Notes under the pieces: model-generated
The model's input: the letters and a program-made list of their open reading frames with translations, nothing else
What the model was told of the DNA's origin: nothing
Databases searched by the model: none
Position numbers and translations under genes: made by a program
In this document: positions 42,206-54,292 of the stretch, one piece after another
Position numbering within the stretch: position 1 is the first letter of the stretch
Layout of the letters: each line of letters starts with the position of its first letter
Source: Omphiscola glabra
Taxonomy: Eukaryota; Mollusca; Gastropoda; Lymnaeidae
Reading direction: 5' to 3'
Length of the DNA: 64,000 nucleotides
Assembly: GCA_964017045.1 (NCBI GenBank)
Contig: OZ024801.1
Span: 30,104,049 to 30,168,048, forward strand

Positions 42206-42924
42206 ATTGAAACCATCTGGGTTTTGTATTCAAACTATCTGGGTTTTTTATTGAAACTATCTGGGTTTTGTATTGAAACTATCTGGGTTTTGTATTGAAA
42301 CTATCTGGGTTTTGTATTGAAACTATCTGGGTTTTGTATTGAAACTATCTGGGTTTTGTATTGAAACTATCTGGGCTTTTTATTGAAACTATCTGGGTTT
42401 TGTATTGAAACTATCTGGGTTTTGTATTGAAACTATCTGGGTTTTGTATTGAAACTATCTGGGTTTTGTATTGAAACTATCTGGGTTTTGTATTGAAACT
42501 ATCTGGGCTTTTTATTGAAACTATCTGGGTTTTGTTTTGAAACTATCTGGGTTTTGTATTGAAACTATCTGGGTTTTGTATTGAAACTATCTGGGTTTTG
42601 TATTGAAACCTTATGGGTTTTGTATTGAAACCATCTGGGTTTTGTATTGAAACCATATGGGTTTTGTATTGAAACCATCTGGGGTTTGTATTGAAACCAT
42701 CTGGGGTTTGTATTGAAACCATCTGGGGTTTGTATTGAAACCATCTGAGGTTTGTATTGAAACCATCTGGGTTTTGTATTGAAACCATCTGGGGTTTGTA
42801 TTGAAACCATCTGGGGTTTGTATTGGAACCATCTGGGGTTTGTATTGAAACTATCAGTTTTTTGTATTGAAACCTTATGGGTTTTGTATTGAAACTATCT
42901 TTGTTTTGTATTGAAACTATCAGG
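42206..42924. repeat. Minisatellite, 22-bp unit, about 32 copies
   Basis: ATTGAAACTATCTGGGTTTT followed by GT repeats with strict 22-base period. Left copies carry ACTATCTGGG and right copies ACCATCTGGGG, so the array is regionally differentiated. A GGGCTTTTTATTG variant appears near 42372 and again near 42504, about six units apart, fitting block duplication. Confidence 0.95.
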
Positions 42925-44184
42925 GATCGTTATGAAAAAAGTCTCCAGTTCTCTAAGACTCCGAGAAATCCGTGCTGCCATTGATGTAATAAGTATCTAC
43001 TCCCTTTCAGATACATCATTCCACACCCACCCCTCACACCATCTGCAACAACCACGCACTACCAGCTGCCACTGTACAGATATGATAAAGTAATAAAATG
43101 TAACTAAAGCTACGAAGCAATTAAAAAAAAAAATATTTTCAACCAACTGGAACAATCGGTATACCGTCCCACTCCATGGCCCGTTGGTTTTGATGGGTAA
43201 TTCAAGATGTAGGCATTAAACATGAGAAGATAATTTATTTCATGTTATCCACTCGATCTCCAACTCCCCCCCCCCCCAACCCTATTGCCCCCCACTCCTT
43301 TCATCCTTTTTTTTTAAATTTTACAGTAGACTTAAGGAACACATTCGATATTGTCGTTTATCAGAAGCGGATACCACACAAAACGAGGAGAATGGCGTCA
43401 CTAGAGAGCAATGGAGCACGGTTAAAAATAATCTTGACTTTGTCTATGGTTGTAAAACTCTTCCTGGCGTCTTCTCTCTCTCTCTCTTCCTCCCTCTCTC
43501 CCCCTCCCTCCCCCCCCCCCCCCCCCCAAATCAAACCCAGTCCCATCTTCGATTCGATCAAATTGTACTGAGCCGTAATAAAAGAATCAGTTAATGGGAC
43601 GATTCGAACCATTTTCTTTAATGCATTGGGATGAAGCGTTTGAAGGGAATTAACATACAGTTGCAGTGTGTCTAGTGTATATGATGAAATAATAATAATA
43701 ATAAACACCTATTTAATAGGAAACAAATGTCCACTACAGCTGTAGCAACGTGGTAAGAAACGTCATTTGTAAGAACGAATTCGAGGTACATTTCAGATTG
43801 TTTACAACAATAAATTGAGAGCTTAACATTTAGCACTCAAACGGTAACCGCTTCTAAAAACATCCGGGTACAGAGGAGGTCACCCCCGTTTATCCTGTCC
43901 TGAACAAGTTTTAATGGATGAATTTTCTATACCAGAAGTCCACAACCTAATCCGATTTATTATTATTATTAATACATTTTTTTAAATTTAAAACTTTGTA
44001 CAGTTTTGTTCTTTCATAGAAAAAAAACAACTGATAATCTCTTGTTGTTGAGGTTTGAGAAACCCTAAAATAAAAATCACATCATATCGGCACTAAATCT
44101 TTAAAAATTGAAACAAATTGTTTCTACAAATAAATGATAATGTGCTAGTTCTGTTAAATTTTGTTTTACCCGGATTTTAACCTT
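42925..44184. other. Non-coding stretch with C tracts
   Basis: C12 (43266-43277), a CTCTCT run followed by C18 (43510-43527), and (AAT)n near 43689-43704. ORFs on both strands at 43242-43708 cross the C tracts and are not convincing. Confidence 0.5.
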
Positions 44185-44350
44185 ACAAAATATAGTCTAT
44201 TTGTTAAATGTATAACCTGAAAATACATGTAGTTTCTAATTGTTAAGCGTACCTATGCAAAATAGTGTCTAATTGTTAAGTGCATATCTTCAAAATAGTG
44301 TCTAATAGTTAAATGTATATCTTCAAAATAGTGTATAATTGTTAAGTTAC
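44185..44350. repeat. Minisatellite, about 32-bp unit, 5 copies
   Basis: AAAATAGTGTCTAATTGTTA followed by AGTGCATATCTTC. The left two copies are diverged and the right three close. Confidence 0.85.
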
Positions 44351-46149
44351 TATCTCACACATATTGGCACGTATCAGGTATTAACTGTCAGTGTCAACGT
44401 TGACAAAAAAACGTTTGTCACTGAGTCCTAAACTTGAACCGTGGTCGTAATGAGTATTTCCTAAGTTGCGTCTCCGGCGCAAACTCTTAAATTTGCAAAT
44501 AAACGAATAGCACAAAAGCATATGTTACTTTTACAATATTTTAATGTTTCTTAAAAGAAGAAAAAAATGTTGACATAAATCTTACACGTGTCCTTTAAAT
44601 TACTGTAATTTTTTACTGACTGATATATGAGAACGACTGTTTCAAATACGTGGGGAAGTGGTGCGCAAGACATAAATGAAAGAATTTGTCATGGCTGAAA
44701 TAAGTTAAACATTGTATCCTTTTGTAAAAAAAAATGTGATAGTATAATTGGCTTGTTTGTCGTCTAGAGTGGTTGGGTCAGACGAATTTGTTTTGACATC
44801 CGACTCCAGTATATGATGTCAAGCAAGAGTTTTTTTTTTTTTTTTTTTTTTTTTGCAGATATGAAAATAGATGGTTAGGCTGAAGAATGTCGATTATTTC
44901 AACCTAACTTGGGCAACTCAGACACGTTCCGTGTGTAAAATACGAGAAAAGATGCACGGTGTGTAACGAATGTTTTCTTCTTCTGTGCATTTGGTGCGCA
45001 CGCGATGAAGCGCACGACGGGAGGGGGGGGGAGCAGCGAATAACAGCGCAGCATCGTGCGCATTGAGGAAGGGGGCGGACAACAAAGATCCACTCGGGAA
45101 ACATTATTATGGATAGATGGCAATATATTGGGCACTGTTACAATGTGACAGCTACCACTCACTCGTTTTGGGGTTTCCCGATCCTAGCGTAATTAGGGAT
45201 AAAAATTATTGAAACAAAACTTTAACAAAATGAGTCAGACTCTCGAGCAAAACTTTCACAAACAATAAACAACTTTAACTAAACAAAAAGATGTTTTTGG
45301 GCCAAAGTGGACATTCAACAGCGGCAACACGTTACCAACAAGCCAGCCTTTTTTTTTATTTCTTATTGCTTTTTGTTGCTTCACAGACATGCCAAACAAG
45401 GCAGAGATTGTTAACTAGAGACACACAGACAGTACAAATTAGACACATTGAAAAGACAGCCCTCAGACCACAGATAGCGCAGTATACACTATTAGCACTC
45501 GTACCCGGGGGCAAGCACTTCTATTCCGCTAATATTCGGTTTACATCATCTTATCTGGGCATGTCTGGAAAAAAACACCACCACTCTCGTCTCCCCATTT
45601 CACCCGTGTCCTTGTATCTCACACTCATTATCGCTTCACCCTCCGGCGTAAAGACAACACAAAGTTAACAAAGGTGTGAAACCTACCCACCATCACATAC
45701 ACCAACCCAACTTCTCTAATCCCCCTTTCTCCAAATCAGCCACAGGACCATCTTTAACACAACGTTGCAAACCGATTGTGTCTGGAAAGAGCGTGAAACT
45801 CGACCCCTCTCCCTCCCTCCGACCCCCTCCCTCCTACCCCCCCCCCCCCCCCCCGAGATTTAATCCCCTTTTAGCTGCTGAGTGTAAACAACGCAAGGTG
45901 TAGTGTATCAACAGGGGCGGACCTGTAACCCACTAGGATAACAAGAAAAATCTCCACTTTGTAGCCTTCTCTGCCAGCTACATATCGGTCGTCGGCGCCC
46001 CTATATTTGTTGGCTTAGTTATCCATTGTGGCTACGGGGTCCTTATTGTGTTTCACAGTGAGATGGCGTGTTCTCTCAGGACCAGTACACCGTACTACAT
46101 AGTGCTGTCTTATAGTATAAGTTATACCGCCATAAACCGAGCTGAATTG
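44351..46149. other. Non-coding stretch with T25 and C18 tracts
   Basis: T25 at 44830-44854, a G9 run at 45023-45031 inside a GCGCAC-rich CpG patch (44990-45060), and C18 at 45837-45854. The 125-codon + ORF at 45291-45668 is the longest non-repeat ORF in this part, with a hydrophobic stretch near residues 20-31, but nothing marks it as a gene. Confidence 0.45.
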
Positions 46150-46350
46150 GTGAAGGGGATGGGTAAACATGTATTGGTGACTGTGAATTGATGAAATTGA
46201 TTGGTAAATATGAATTGGTGATGATGAATTGATGAAATTCATGGGTAATAGTAATGTGAGTTAGTGACTGTGAAATGGTGAAAGTGATGGGGAAACATGA
46301 GTTGGTGACTGTAAAATGGTGAAGATCAGTGAGTAAAAAGGAAAAGGTGA
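46150..46350. repeat. Minisatellite (GAATTGGTGA-type)
   Basis: Units such as GAATTGGTGACTGTGAATTG and GATGAAATTGATGGGTAAAC alternate; about four diverged copies of a roughly 50-base higher unit. Confidence 0.75.
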
Positions 46351-46666
46351 AGATGAATTGTCGAAGTTAATATTGCTGAAGATAAATGTTCAATGTGCTT
46401 TGAAAAGGCGAATTGTTGATAAGGAATAACGCACAATAAAAATTGAACGAAGATGAATAAATCTGTAGGAATTTCAAGTGGTAAATGAAAAGAATTATTA
46501 CGAATTGGAAGAAGCTGAATTCTTTTAAAACGGACCGGGGGGGGGGGGGGATAATTTGGTAAGGATGAATTCTGTAGAGCGACCTTGGTCCTAAACAGCG
46601 ATGAATTTACCACAAGAACCGGATTTGGATTTGATGTTGTAGATTCGAAACATAGGCAGTTCCACT
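46351..46666. other. Non-coding stretch
   Basis: Continues the GAATTG-rich flavour of the array to its left and contains a G14 tract at 46537-46550. Confidence 0.5.
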
Positions 46667-46770
46667 CAGAGGCGCAGCCAGAATTAGCGCTATTTTATAT
46701 GTATATGTAGAGAAAAGGGTACCACCCGGTGCGGACTGCGCCCACCCCGCCCCTCTCTTCCTACACCACC
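46667..46770. mobile_element. Short CAGAGGCGCAGC-ended MITE
   Basis: Starts CAGAGGCGCAGCCAG and ends CCTACACCACC(G). The left flank GTTCCACT (46659-46666) and the right flank GTTCCCACT (46771-46779) differ by one inserted C, fitting an 8-bp target duplication. About 104 bp, no coding capacity. Confidence 0.6.
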
Positions 46771-47049
46771 GTTCCCACTATTTATTTACAGAGCTTGAAT
46801 GCGGTCCTTTTCTTATTATCCTAGATTCCTAGTCAAAATGATTCATTTGATCGGTTCACGTGCCGGACCTCAACATTATGAATTCTTCCTAATCGGTTAT
46901 AACCGAAGAGTATATCAGTCAGAGCTGTCAGATGGCGCTAAGCGTGGTGTTTCTTTGTGGACATATCCAACATGGCTTGCAGGAGTTCGAAACCTCTAAA
47001 CAAGTGATTCATTCTCGCGTTGTAGTTGCAGCCCTGAGAAAGCTGCTCA

Positions 47050-47345
47050 TTGTAGGCGCATTGTACTTTTGGGTGGTAGTCACATTGTGATTAGGTTGGG
47101 GTTGTAGGCGCATTGTACTTTTGGGTGGTAGCCACATTGTGGTTAGGTTGGGGGTTGTAGGCGCATTGTACTTTTGGGTGGTAGCCACATTGTGATTAGG
47201 GTGGTAGTCACATTATAATGGGTGTGGAGTTGGTAGTCATATTGTGATGGGCTTTGGGGTTGTTTGTCACATTTTTGATGGGGTGGGTGTGGTAGTCACG
47301 TTATGATTTTTTTTTTTGGGGGGGGGGGTAGTCACACTGTGAGCT
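47050..47345. repeat. Minisatellite, 52-53-bp unit then shortened copies
   Basis: Three copies of TGTAGGCGCATTGTACTTTT followed by GGGTGGTAGTCACATTGTGA start at 47051, 47103 and 47156. Then shorter copies keep only the GGTAGTCACATTGTGAT part. It ends near a T/G tract at 47311-47331. Confidence 0.9.
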
Positions 47346-49004
47346 GACCGCTGGTCTATCTGGAAGTAAAGATGGCGTACACATTGCTAGGTAAGAGTGA
47401 GTTGACCTCTCAGTCACCACTTAAATAAACCAAAATAAACACATACCATCTTCTACTATATAACTACATTTTACAGTGGCGGTCGTTTACGCAGATTTGA
47501 AAAAGAACAATCTATCAGGGGTCGTTCGCAAATTACGTCACGACAATGACATTTCAGACCCCCCCCCCCCCTTTTTTTTTTGAGTGTCACGTCACACGAT
47601 TTAAAAATCTTAAAGCATACATGAATTGTTCATAACTAAACTTATTCTTTAACATTTCCCCATAATGGATTAAGATGTAGTATTATTAGTTGTTTTTTTC
47701 ATGATTTCAAGACACGCCCATGCACACATCTGAGTGTGTTGCCATACGCCGGTTAAATATCCTCTTTGCTGAAGGTTATGTGGCTTGAAATCAAATAACA
47801 TGGACATTTCAGATCGTCATCTCTACTGGAGCCTGACAACCATATGTAAAAACACACGTGAATGACGATCCAGTTCCGTGTCTCAACACGAGGAATCAAA
47901 GCAACATTGAAACTTACTGAATAAAGGTTCAAACCTAGACCCGATACATAGATATCACTACTTTGTTAAAACTTTAAGTGATACCTTAATGTTTAGAGCT
48001 GTTCAGTGTCCATCCTAGTCCTGCAGACCTGGTCTACCTTAACAAATTCAGCAGATCCTGGACGGTTATTATGTTTTTTCCATAAACATTTGTTTTCTGC
48101 TTTTTCTTTTAAAGAAAGTAGGAAGAAATAAAGAAGAAAGAAGGAGGAAAGAAATGAAAGAATGACCAGCAAATAGGCAAACTGAAAGAAACCCCGACGA
48201 CATGAACAATGTCTGAAAGCCATTCTCAAAGTTTTCTTCAAACAACCGAAGACCAAATTCCACCATTTTATTACGGCAGGATGTGTTGATCTCGAGTCCC
48301 TACGAACACTACGGCAGATCCACGTGATATCTTTAGTTTGTATGAATACACCACTTTGTTGCTCCAGTGGGGGGGGGGGGGGCCGCCCAACTTTTCGCAC
48401 AGTTGTGCAACTCTTTCAACATCGCATATCAAAGAACCCGACATTCAAAAAGCAATTGACTCCTTAGGGCGCCCCCCCCCCCCCCCGGACTGGTTCGTTC
48501 GCCGTCCATCCATTTCTCACATACTGTGTGCCTGTCGTCCATTTCTTTGACTCGGACAATCGAGAACAGTTTAAATACGGCTCATTTGTCTGGTATTGAT
48601 ATTCGCATAGCATGGAGTCGTCGGCGTTTTTGCCGGAATCACCGCGAATTGTCTTCCTCGTGGCGATAAACACAATGAGGGGGTAGAAAACTCAAATGGT
48701 CGCCATCTTTGTTTGCTTTGCGGACCACACAATTCAACGGATGTTAAAGTTAATGGAGTGGCAAAATTGTGAACCAACAGCGATGCCTCGTTGCCTCAGT
48801 GATGTCAGTGATTTGTCCTTAATGAAGTCTCAAAATTATCTTCCTGACCATTTATGCGTGTGGGTAAATATACTGTGATGGATCAAATTAGAAGGGTTAC
48901 ATTGCCGAGTAGCATGAACAAGGAAGTTTAAATATTTACATAATTTACATTCAATGGGTCTAAAACTATGCTCACCATTTTCGACTCAAGGGAAGCGTAC
49001 ACTT
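47346..49004. other. Non-coding stretch with several C/G tracts
   Basis: C13 (47559-47571), G14 (48369-48382) and C15 (48472-48486). GGGGTCGTTCGCAAATTACG at 47519 next to the C13 tract resembles the end of a dispersed repeat. The 135-codon - ORF (47993-48400) has no recognisable domain. Confidence 0.45.
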
Positions 49005-49245
49005 CGTATCTAGTGGTCAATGTCCATCTAATGGTCAATGTGTATATAATGATCAATTTGTATCTAATGGTCAGCTTGTTTCTTATGGTCATTTGGTGTC
49101 TAATGGTCAAGTTATATCTAATGTTCAAGTTTTATCTAATGTCTAATGGTCAATAGTATGTAATGCTCAATTTGTATCGAATGGTCAATTTACTATCTAA
49201 TGGTTAAGTTGTATGTGACGGTCAAGTTCTATATAATGGTATGAT
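49005..49245. repeat. Minisatellite, 18-bp unit (TATCTAATGGTCAATTTG)
   Basis: About thirteen copies of TATCTAATGGTCAATTTG with GTATATAATGATCAA and GTTTCTTATGGTCA variants. The 18-bp period keeps ORFs open on both strands. Confidence 0.9.
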
Positions 49246-50430
49246 CTGGTGAAGTTGTTTGGCCCGGACATGTTATATTCTAGTATTAAAATACCAAGCT
49301 CACCGTAGTTCCTCTCAGACTTCAAACGGCTCCCGTGGCGTACATTGCCCGTCTTATTATAAGCACATCGTCTCAAAGATGATATTCAAATCCTCCACTA
49401 AGTGAACGACTCCTAGATCACATGTGTATGAGAGTTAATAACATCGGCGCATCTCAAAAAAGAAAATAGTACCTCTTGTGTACTGAATGCAAAGGTGAAG
49501 TAGTTGTTTGCGACCAAGGAATATGGCGAGGTTTGGGGGGGGGGGGGGGGCTTCTTACTTTAGTGGCTCTTAGACTTAATTACACATTCCAATTTTAAGG
49601 ATCTGGGTTGAAACGCCAGGTGGTCTTCGCATCCTCCTCCCGCTCGCACATCCATGTCCTCTGAGTCGCCTGCCTCTAATGATTTGCAAGGGATGTGAGT
49701 TAGTTTTGTTTTTTAATTTAAAAAAAAAAAAAGAACAGCTCTATTACTTCTTCATGGAACTTTCATACCCCGTCTCCTTATCCCAATTTAGGGAGATTTC
49801 TTCCGAATGAGGTATGAATGTTTTCAATGCTTACCCACCCCTCTCCCACCCAGCACACCAGACAGTTATGCACGTCCCAGCAACCTACTCTATATACAGA
49901 CTGCATGTTTTATTAACGTCATGGTAAGATCACCCGGTCACATGTGAATGGCATTACACACGTGGACCTGACTCACTGATTATTGATTTGAGTTTTTTTG
50001 GTGGGGGCGCCAAGCCTTAACATTAACTTTGATATTGATGAATCCCAGTGGATATTTAGTTTCGTTGGATCTCGCTATGGAGATTTAGTTTTTTTGCGTA
50101 TCCCAATGGATATTTAGTCTTGATGTGTCTCGCTATTGTCAGTTTCTTCAAAGAAATAAAATAGATAAGTCGAAGCATGCTGAAGAAGAAAGGTTGGAAA
50201 CTAACCTTAAAGCGTAATCAACTTCAGATTAAGAAAATACAACTACAACAAACAAAAAAAAACAGCTTAAAGATATTTTAATGACGTCACAAGATAATTA
50301 CTCTTTAATCGGTATGAGGCAAATACTCCATTGTGGAACTTGACTAAAATTTTGCTTCACGGGCCAGTAGTCGAAGTCGCAGTCAATATATTAACTTCAC
50401 TGCAAATCCGTTGAACATATAATCCGTAGT
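49246..50430. other. Non-coding stretch, no gene seen
   Basis: A G16 tract at 49535-49550, an A12 run near 49720 and loose copies of CCCAGTGGATATTTAGT at 50043-50120 (about three). Confidence 0.5.
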
Positions 50431-50509
50431 TTGTTATTTGATCTAAATTTGACGCCTAATACCAAGCTTTTTGTTATTTGATCTAAATTTGACGCCTAAT
50501 ACCAAGCTT
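50431..50509. repeat. 40-bp perfect tandem duplication
   Basis: TTGTTATTTGATCTAAATTT followed by GACGCCTAATACCAAGCTT occurs at 50431-50469 and 50471-50509 without mismatch, separated by one T. Confidence 0.97.
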
Positions 50510-50647
50510 GAGATCTTAAATGCATGTCCTGCGGCACATAATGATTGAATTCAACGTAAAGAAATTCTATTGCGATTTCCTATAAGTAATTTAAACTACC
50601 CCTGAAACCCCTATTAATATTCTAGGACATGAGTAAAACAAAGTATG

Positions 50648-50779
50648 GATAAACCTGAAAAAAAGGAACGCAACAAAATAACGAATGTGTCGGCTGGAAA
50701 CCTTCGCCAGCGAACAAACAACAAAAAGAACAGAATAAAATATTTAAAAAAATAGCAAATAGCTGAGAAGCAGTATCCG
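50648..50779 (-). mobile_element. Partial second copy of the foldback element
   Basis: Read on the - strand it gives CTTCTCAGCTATTTGCTATT, then TTTTATTCTGTTCTTTTTG, TTGTTTGTTCGCTGGCGAAGG, GCCGACACATTCGTT and TTCAGGTTTA, matching the centre and right arm of 37742-37976. The hammerhead-like core is mutated to CTGGCGA but again shows GACAC. Confidence 0.75.
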
Positions 50780-50842
50780 AGAGGGCAGAAAAAGAATCGT
50801 CAAATCAAAAAAATAAAATATATTACGCACGAAACGCATTTG

Positions 50843-50885
<43 letters not shown>

Positions 50886-51022
50886 TCTCCTTTAGCGCAG
50901 TTATCGGTAATTGTATTCGTGAAATCAGAGTCATCATATATTCTTCATCTTTCCCTTGAATACATGAAAAACTGATTTGGGGGGGGGGGGGTGAAAATTG
51001 ATAGAATGTGTCACTGGCAACA
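50780..51022. repeat. (AT)n microsatellite and G13 tract
   Basis: A pure AT run of about 38 bases covers 50845-50882, and a G13 tract covers 50979-50991. Between them the sequence is unremarkable. Confidence 0.85.
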
Positions 51023-51143
51023 AGTCTATATGCCAAGTTTCAGCTCGATAGGTTGACGGGAATTGGACCAATTAACCGTATGAAGATTTTGCCACACACC
51101 CAGCCAGAAAGAAACACGCGAACAAAAACTAAGTTAATATATT
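51023..51143 (+). repeat. Dispersed repeat, copy 2 (pair with 1321-1440)
   Basis: GTGCCAAGTTTCAGCTCGAT of copy 1 appears here as ATGCCAAGTTTCAGCTCGAT. The blocks TGACGGGAA, GAAGATTTT, ACACGCGAACAAAA and AAGTTAATA follow in the same order. Confidence 0.75.
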
Positions 51144-51198
51144 GGATTTTAAAAAGAAACCATCTCCAACGTACTGCACTTCCAATATTCATATATTG

Positions 51199-51568
51199 CA
51201 AGGGTGGGCAAACTACGGCCCGCGGGCCTGGCAACTGACAATATGCGGCCCTAGAAAGCGTTTAGAAATTTTATAAAATTACTTTGTTTCTAAGTTATTT
51301 TGTTGAATTTTACAGAATTTCATGTACCGTTAGGATTGTTATTAACATTTTCGATCAAATTTCTATCTACATTTTTTTTTTTTGGTCAAAACAGTCCTTG
51401 ACTTTTGTCATATAATGAAATGCTAAAATGAGAATTTACCGATTTTAATGTAGAGAAATGTTTATCGACATGTAAAAATTGGACATAATATACATGCAAA
51501 CCCCCCCCCCCCCCATATATTTGCATTTGTCAATGTGGCCCTCCGCACAAAAAGTTTGCCCACCCCTG
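51199..51568. mobile_element. hAT-like MITE with GTGGGCAAACT termini
   Basis: Left end CAAGGGTGGGCAAACTACGG, right end AAAAGTTTGCCCACCCCTG, giving about 15 bp of inverted repeat with one mismatch. Beside them are GGCCCGCGGGCC and GTGGCCCTCCGC. These are classic termini of hAT (Charlie-like) non-autonomous elements in animals. Flanking octamers ATATATTG and ATATCCAG agree at only 5 of 8. The interior is AT-rich with a C14 tract near 51500 and no transposase. Confidence 0.75.
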
Positions 51569-51574
51569 ATATCC

Positions 51575-51678
51575 AGTGGCCATTTGGACATGCACTCTTC
51601 GGCTTGCTCAGATCAGTAGCCATTTGGGCATGTGCCCTTCGGCTGGCTCAGATCTAGTGGCCCCATTCGGGCATGTGT
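51575..51678. repeat. Tandem repeat, 40-bp unit, 2.5 copies
   Basis: AGTGGCCATTTGGACATGCA / AGTAGCCATTTGGGCATGTG / AGTGGCCCCATTCGGGCATG, each (except the last) followed by a TTCGGC-GCTCAGATC half. It abuts the right end of the hAT-like element. Confidence 0.85.
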
Positions 51679-53467
51679 CAGGTGTTCTTATTAGGTAGTT
51701 TAGGCTTCTTTACTTGTATAAATCCCAGTTTTATTTATTTATTATTGTTATTTTTGTTAAAACTTTAGCGTGTTGTTTTGTAAAAATTCTTTTAATTTGG
51801 TGATGTTAGTGTCGTGTGAACGAGGGGATGTGATCGCTACGACGCCGTCCAGCAACCCACACATATCATTCACACACACACATATATATATATATGTAGA
51901 GGGGGATGTCGACTGTTCCGTACAGTGAAAATGTTCGTAAAATCAGAGGTCCTCTGTTTCCGACATTTGGTAAACCCCACCCCCACAGGTGACGATGCCC
52001 CTACAGTCATGGCACTTAAAGTGTAATGATTACAACCTGTGGTGTGTGGGTCTTACCCTGTGGTGTGTAGGTCTGTGTTGTAAAGTTTCTTGAAATAGCA
52101 CTATCTCTACCTGCTTTTTGTGCAGGATGTGGAAGATCTCTATTGTTGTGCTTGTGTTATCCCACAAACGTTGATTGGTAGGATATTTAAATGTGTGTTC
52201 TTGTTTGTCTCAGCGGCGTATTTTTCGAAACCGGCCCTGGATGCTGTCAAGCTACGCGGGTCTCGATAGACGAGGCGACGTCCGAGCTCGATTGACGTCG
52301 AGCTTTATTTATTTATTTCTGAGCGTTGTATAACCTCGATTTCAGAGTCGAAGGTCAAGGGCGGGCACAATTCACGGATCCTTTCAGAAAATGGGTAACA
52401 GAAGCTATTCGAACCAATTCCTTGCAATCAAATTTTTTCTTCAGTTTTCACGTGCAGCCACGCTTAAAACTTAAGCCACTATGTGACGTTGCCTAACATT
52501 TCCTATTGGGACTTGAGTTGACTTGTGGGCGATCTTAGACCAAATTTGTCCAGTTTATCACCATCCACCATTGATCCTACTTCACACTTATCATGGGAGG
52601 CGAAACCCGACTCTCGACCTTGCTGAACTTTGGCCGCTCTTGTGTTGAAACAACTGCCATGGCCATGGCTTTATATGGATCAATAGCCAAGTGGCTAGTT
52701 TGAGCTACGGCGATTAATCATGAATTTCTATTTATAGATACCTATATCTTTAGCATAATGTGAGAAGAAAAAAAGTTATGATATTTTTAACAGAATTACC
52801 CCCCCCCCCCTATTTTTTCCTGTGTCCACCCCGCCCCCACTTCTGCCCCTTCTAAGTATTACTGTACACGTCGTGAAGAACTCATTTCATGCTCTGTGTG
52901 TTTAAACGATATGCACCACTGGTATTTGGTATTATACATTTCGCTCTCACCTAATTGTACAGACTGGTATTGTAGAGAAATAATACTGATACATTTAAAC
53001 ATGTAGATTAGAGGAATAGTACCAATATACTTATGTTTGTAGATTAGAGGAAATTTAAAGATACCGGTATATTCACATCTATGGATGAAAGGAATATTAA
53101 ATTACCTATAAACTTCGTAAAATGATATATCTATTGGTTTGTAAGGATTCTCCATCCATCATTGTCTATCACCGGACCGCATATTTTCCTGAGGATTTTC
53201 CTCTCTCGTGTGTTGATCAGGTTCTCTGCTTTTCTTTTTTTGTTCTCCCTGAGAGTAACATGTGCACAAATATTGTTGTTTTATTTTAACTTAATGATTC
53301 CCAGCCCACGGATTAATGAAGCCAGCAGAGGTTTTGGTTGCCCTATGCGGTTATTTCAATACCCCATGTTACGTTTTTCCCCCATTTTACAAAGCCCTCT
53401 TTTATGTGTGAAGTGTTATCTATATGTGGCTAACTTCTTCTTGCACCGCATAATCCAATGCTCTTGC
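51679..53467. other. Non-coding stretch, no gene seen
   Basis: A (TA)n run at 51882-51894, a CpG-containing patch at 52215-52310 with GACGTC and GAGCTCGA motifs, and a C12 tract at 52799-52810. The 168-codon + ORF starting at 53162 begins in ordinary sequence and ends in the tandem repeat that follows; its N-terminal third is hydrophobic but unrecognised. Confidence 0.4.
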
Positions 53468-53648
53468 ACCAGAACACCACGGCACAGCTTGCACTACAGC
53501 ATAGCTCGCACCACAGCACTGTGGCACTGCTCTCACCACAACACTGTTGCACAGCTCGCACTACAGCACAGCTCGCACCACAGCATTTCAGCACAGCTCG
53601 CACCACAGCATTTCAGCACTGCTCGCGCACAACACTGCGGCACTTTTC
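53468..53648. repeat. Minisatellite, about 20-25-bp unit (CACAGCTCGCACCACAGCA)
   Basis: About eight copies of CACAGCTCGCACCACAGCAT with CTGTGGCACTGCTC and TTCAG variants. Three overlapping + ORFs (His/Ser/Thr/Ala rich) are by-products. Confidence 0.85.
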
Positions 53649-54132
53649 CCGAATGCTTGTCCTCGTAAAATTATGGGCATGTGCCCACGGCGAAGGGTAC
53701 AGCGGCACGCTTCACCAAATATCGAAACCAGACGAAAGAAAAGAATGCCGACCGATCACAATCTGTCACCAGTTTGTTACCTACCTGTGCCGGACGTCAG
53801 CAAACCAATTAATACCAACTACGGGCGCAGGTCAGGGTGTTGTGTTACTCGTCGTAACGTAGCCAGGGTACTCTATTTCAATATTTGAGACCGTTCCAAT
53901 TCTTTCCCTCTACCCCGAGTTCACTCCTTTAGGGCAGAGTTATTAAGAATCGATACTGACAATAAGATTCGATTCCATACACCTCTGCTTCAATCGATGT
54001 CATAAAAATTGAAGTGAAATTTATTGAATTGTTTTCCTTTTTTTATTTTTTATTTATTGTGACGATATTTGAACTTTATTTACTGTAAAAAAAAGTATTA
54101 TTATTTTTTTAATGAAGCCCAAAACCTAAAAG
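53649..54132. other. Non-coding stretch, no gene seen
   Basis: The left 230 bases have balanced composition and frames open from the repeat, but no acceptor/donor pair was convincing. T- and A-rich to the right. Confidence 0.4.
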
Positions 54133-54292
54133 CAGTGACGTAGGAAAGGTGGGTGGGGGGCCCCGGGCGAAAATTTTATTGAGAGGTGGCATTTTCGGTC
54201 AACCGCAGAGTTGTTTTTTCGTGGAAGGCGGGTGGCAAGCATCTTGGTCCGCCATGGGCGGCACTAACCTTAGCTACACCACTGCGGAAAAG
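54125..54292. mobile_element. CAGTGGCGTAG-ended MITE, copy 2, with 8-bp target duplication
   Basis: The element 54133-54284 starts CAGTGACGTAGGAAAGG and ends CTTAGCTACACCACTG. Its flanks CCTAAAAG and CGGAAAAG agree at 6 of 8. Shared internal blocks with 6826-7015 include GAGGTGGCATTTTC, TCGTGGAAGG and GGCACTAACC. No coding capacity. Confidence 0.75.

Noticed and set aside
45291..45668. 125-codon + ORF as a gene
   Set aside because: Ordinary composition, but no recognisable domain, no splice context and no support from neighbouring sequence; ORFs of this size are expected by chance here.
47993..48400. 135-codon - ORF as a gene
   Set aside because: It reads through a C/G tract at one end (Pro run) and an A/G-rich patch giving the hydrophobic stretch; no homology is recognised.
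53162..53668. 168-codon + ORF as a gene
   Set aside because: Its second half is the CACAGCTCGCACCACAGCA repeat and its first half has no identifiable domain.
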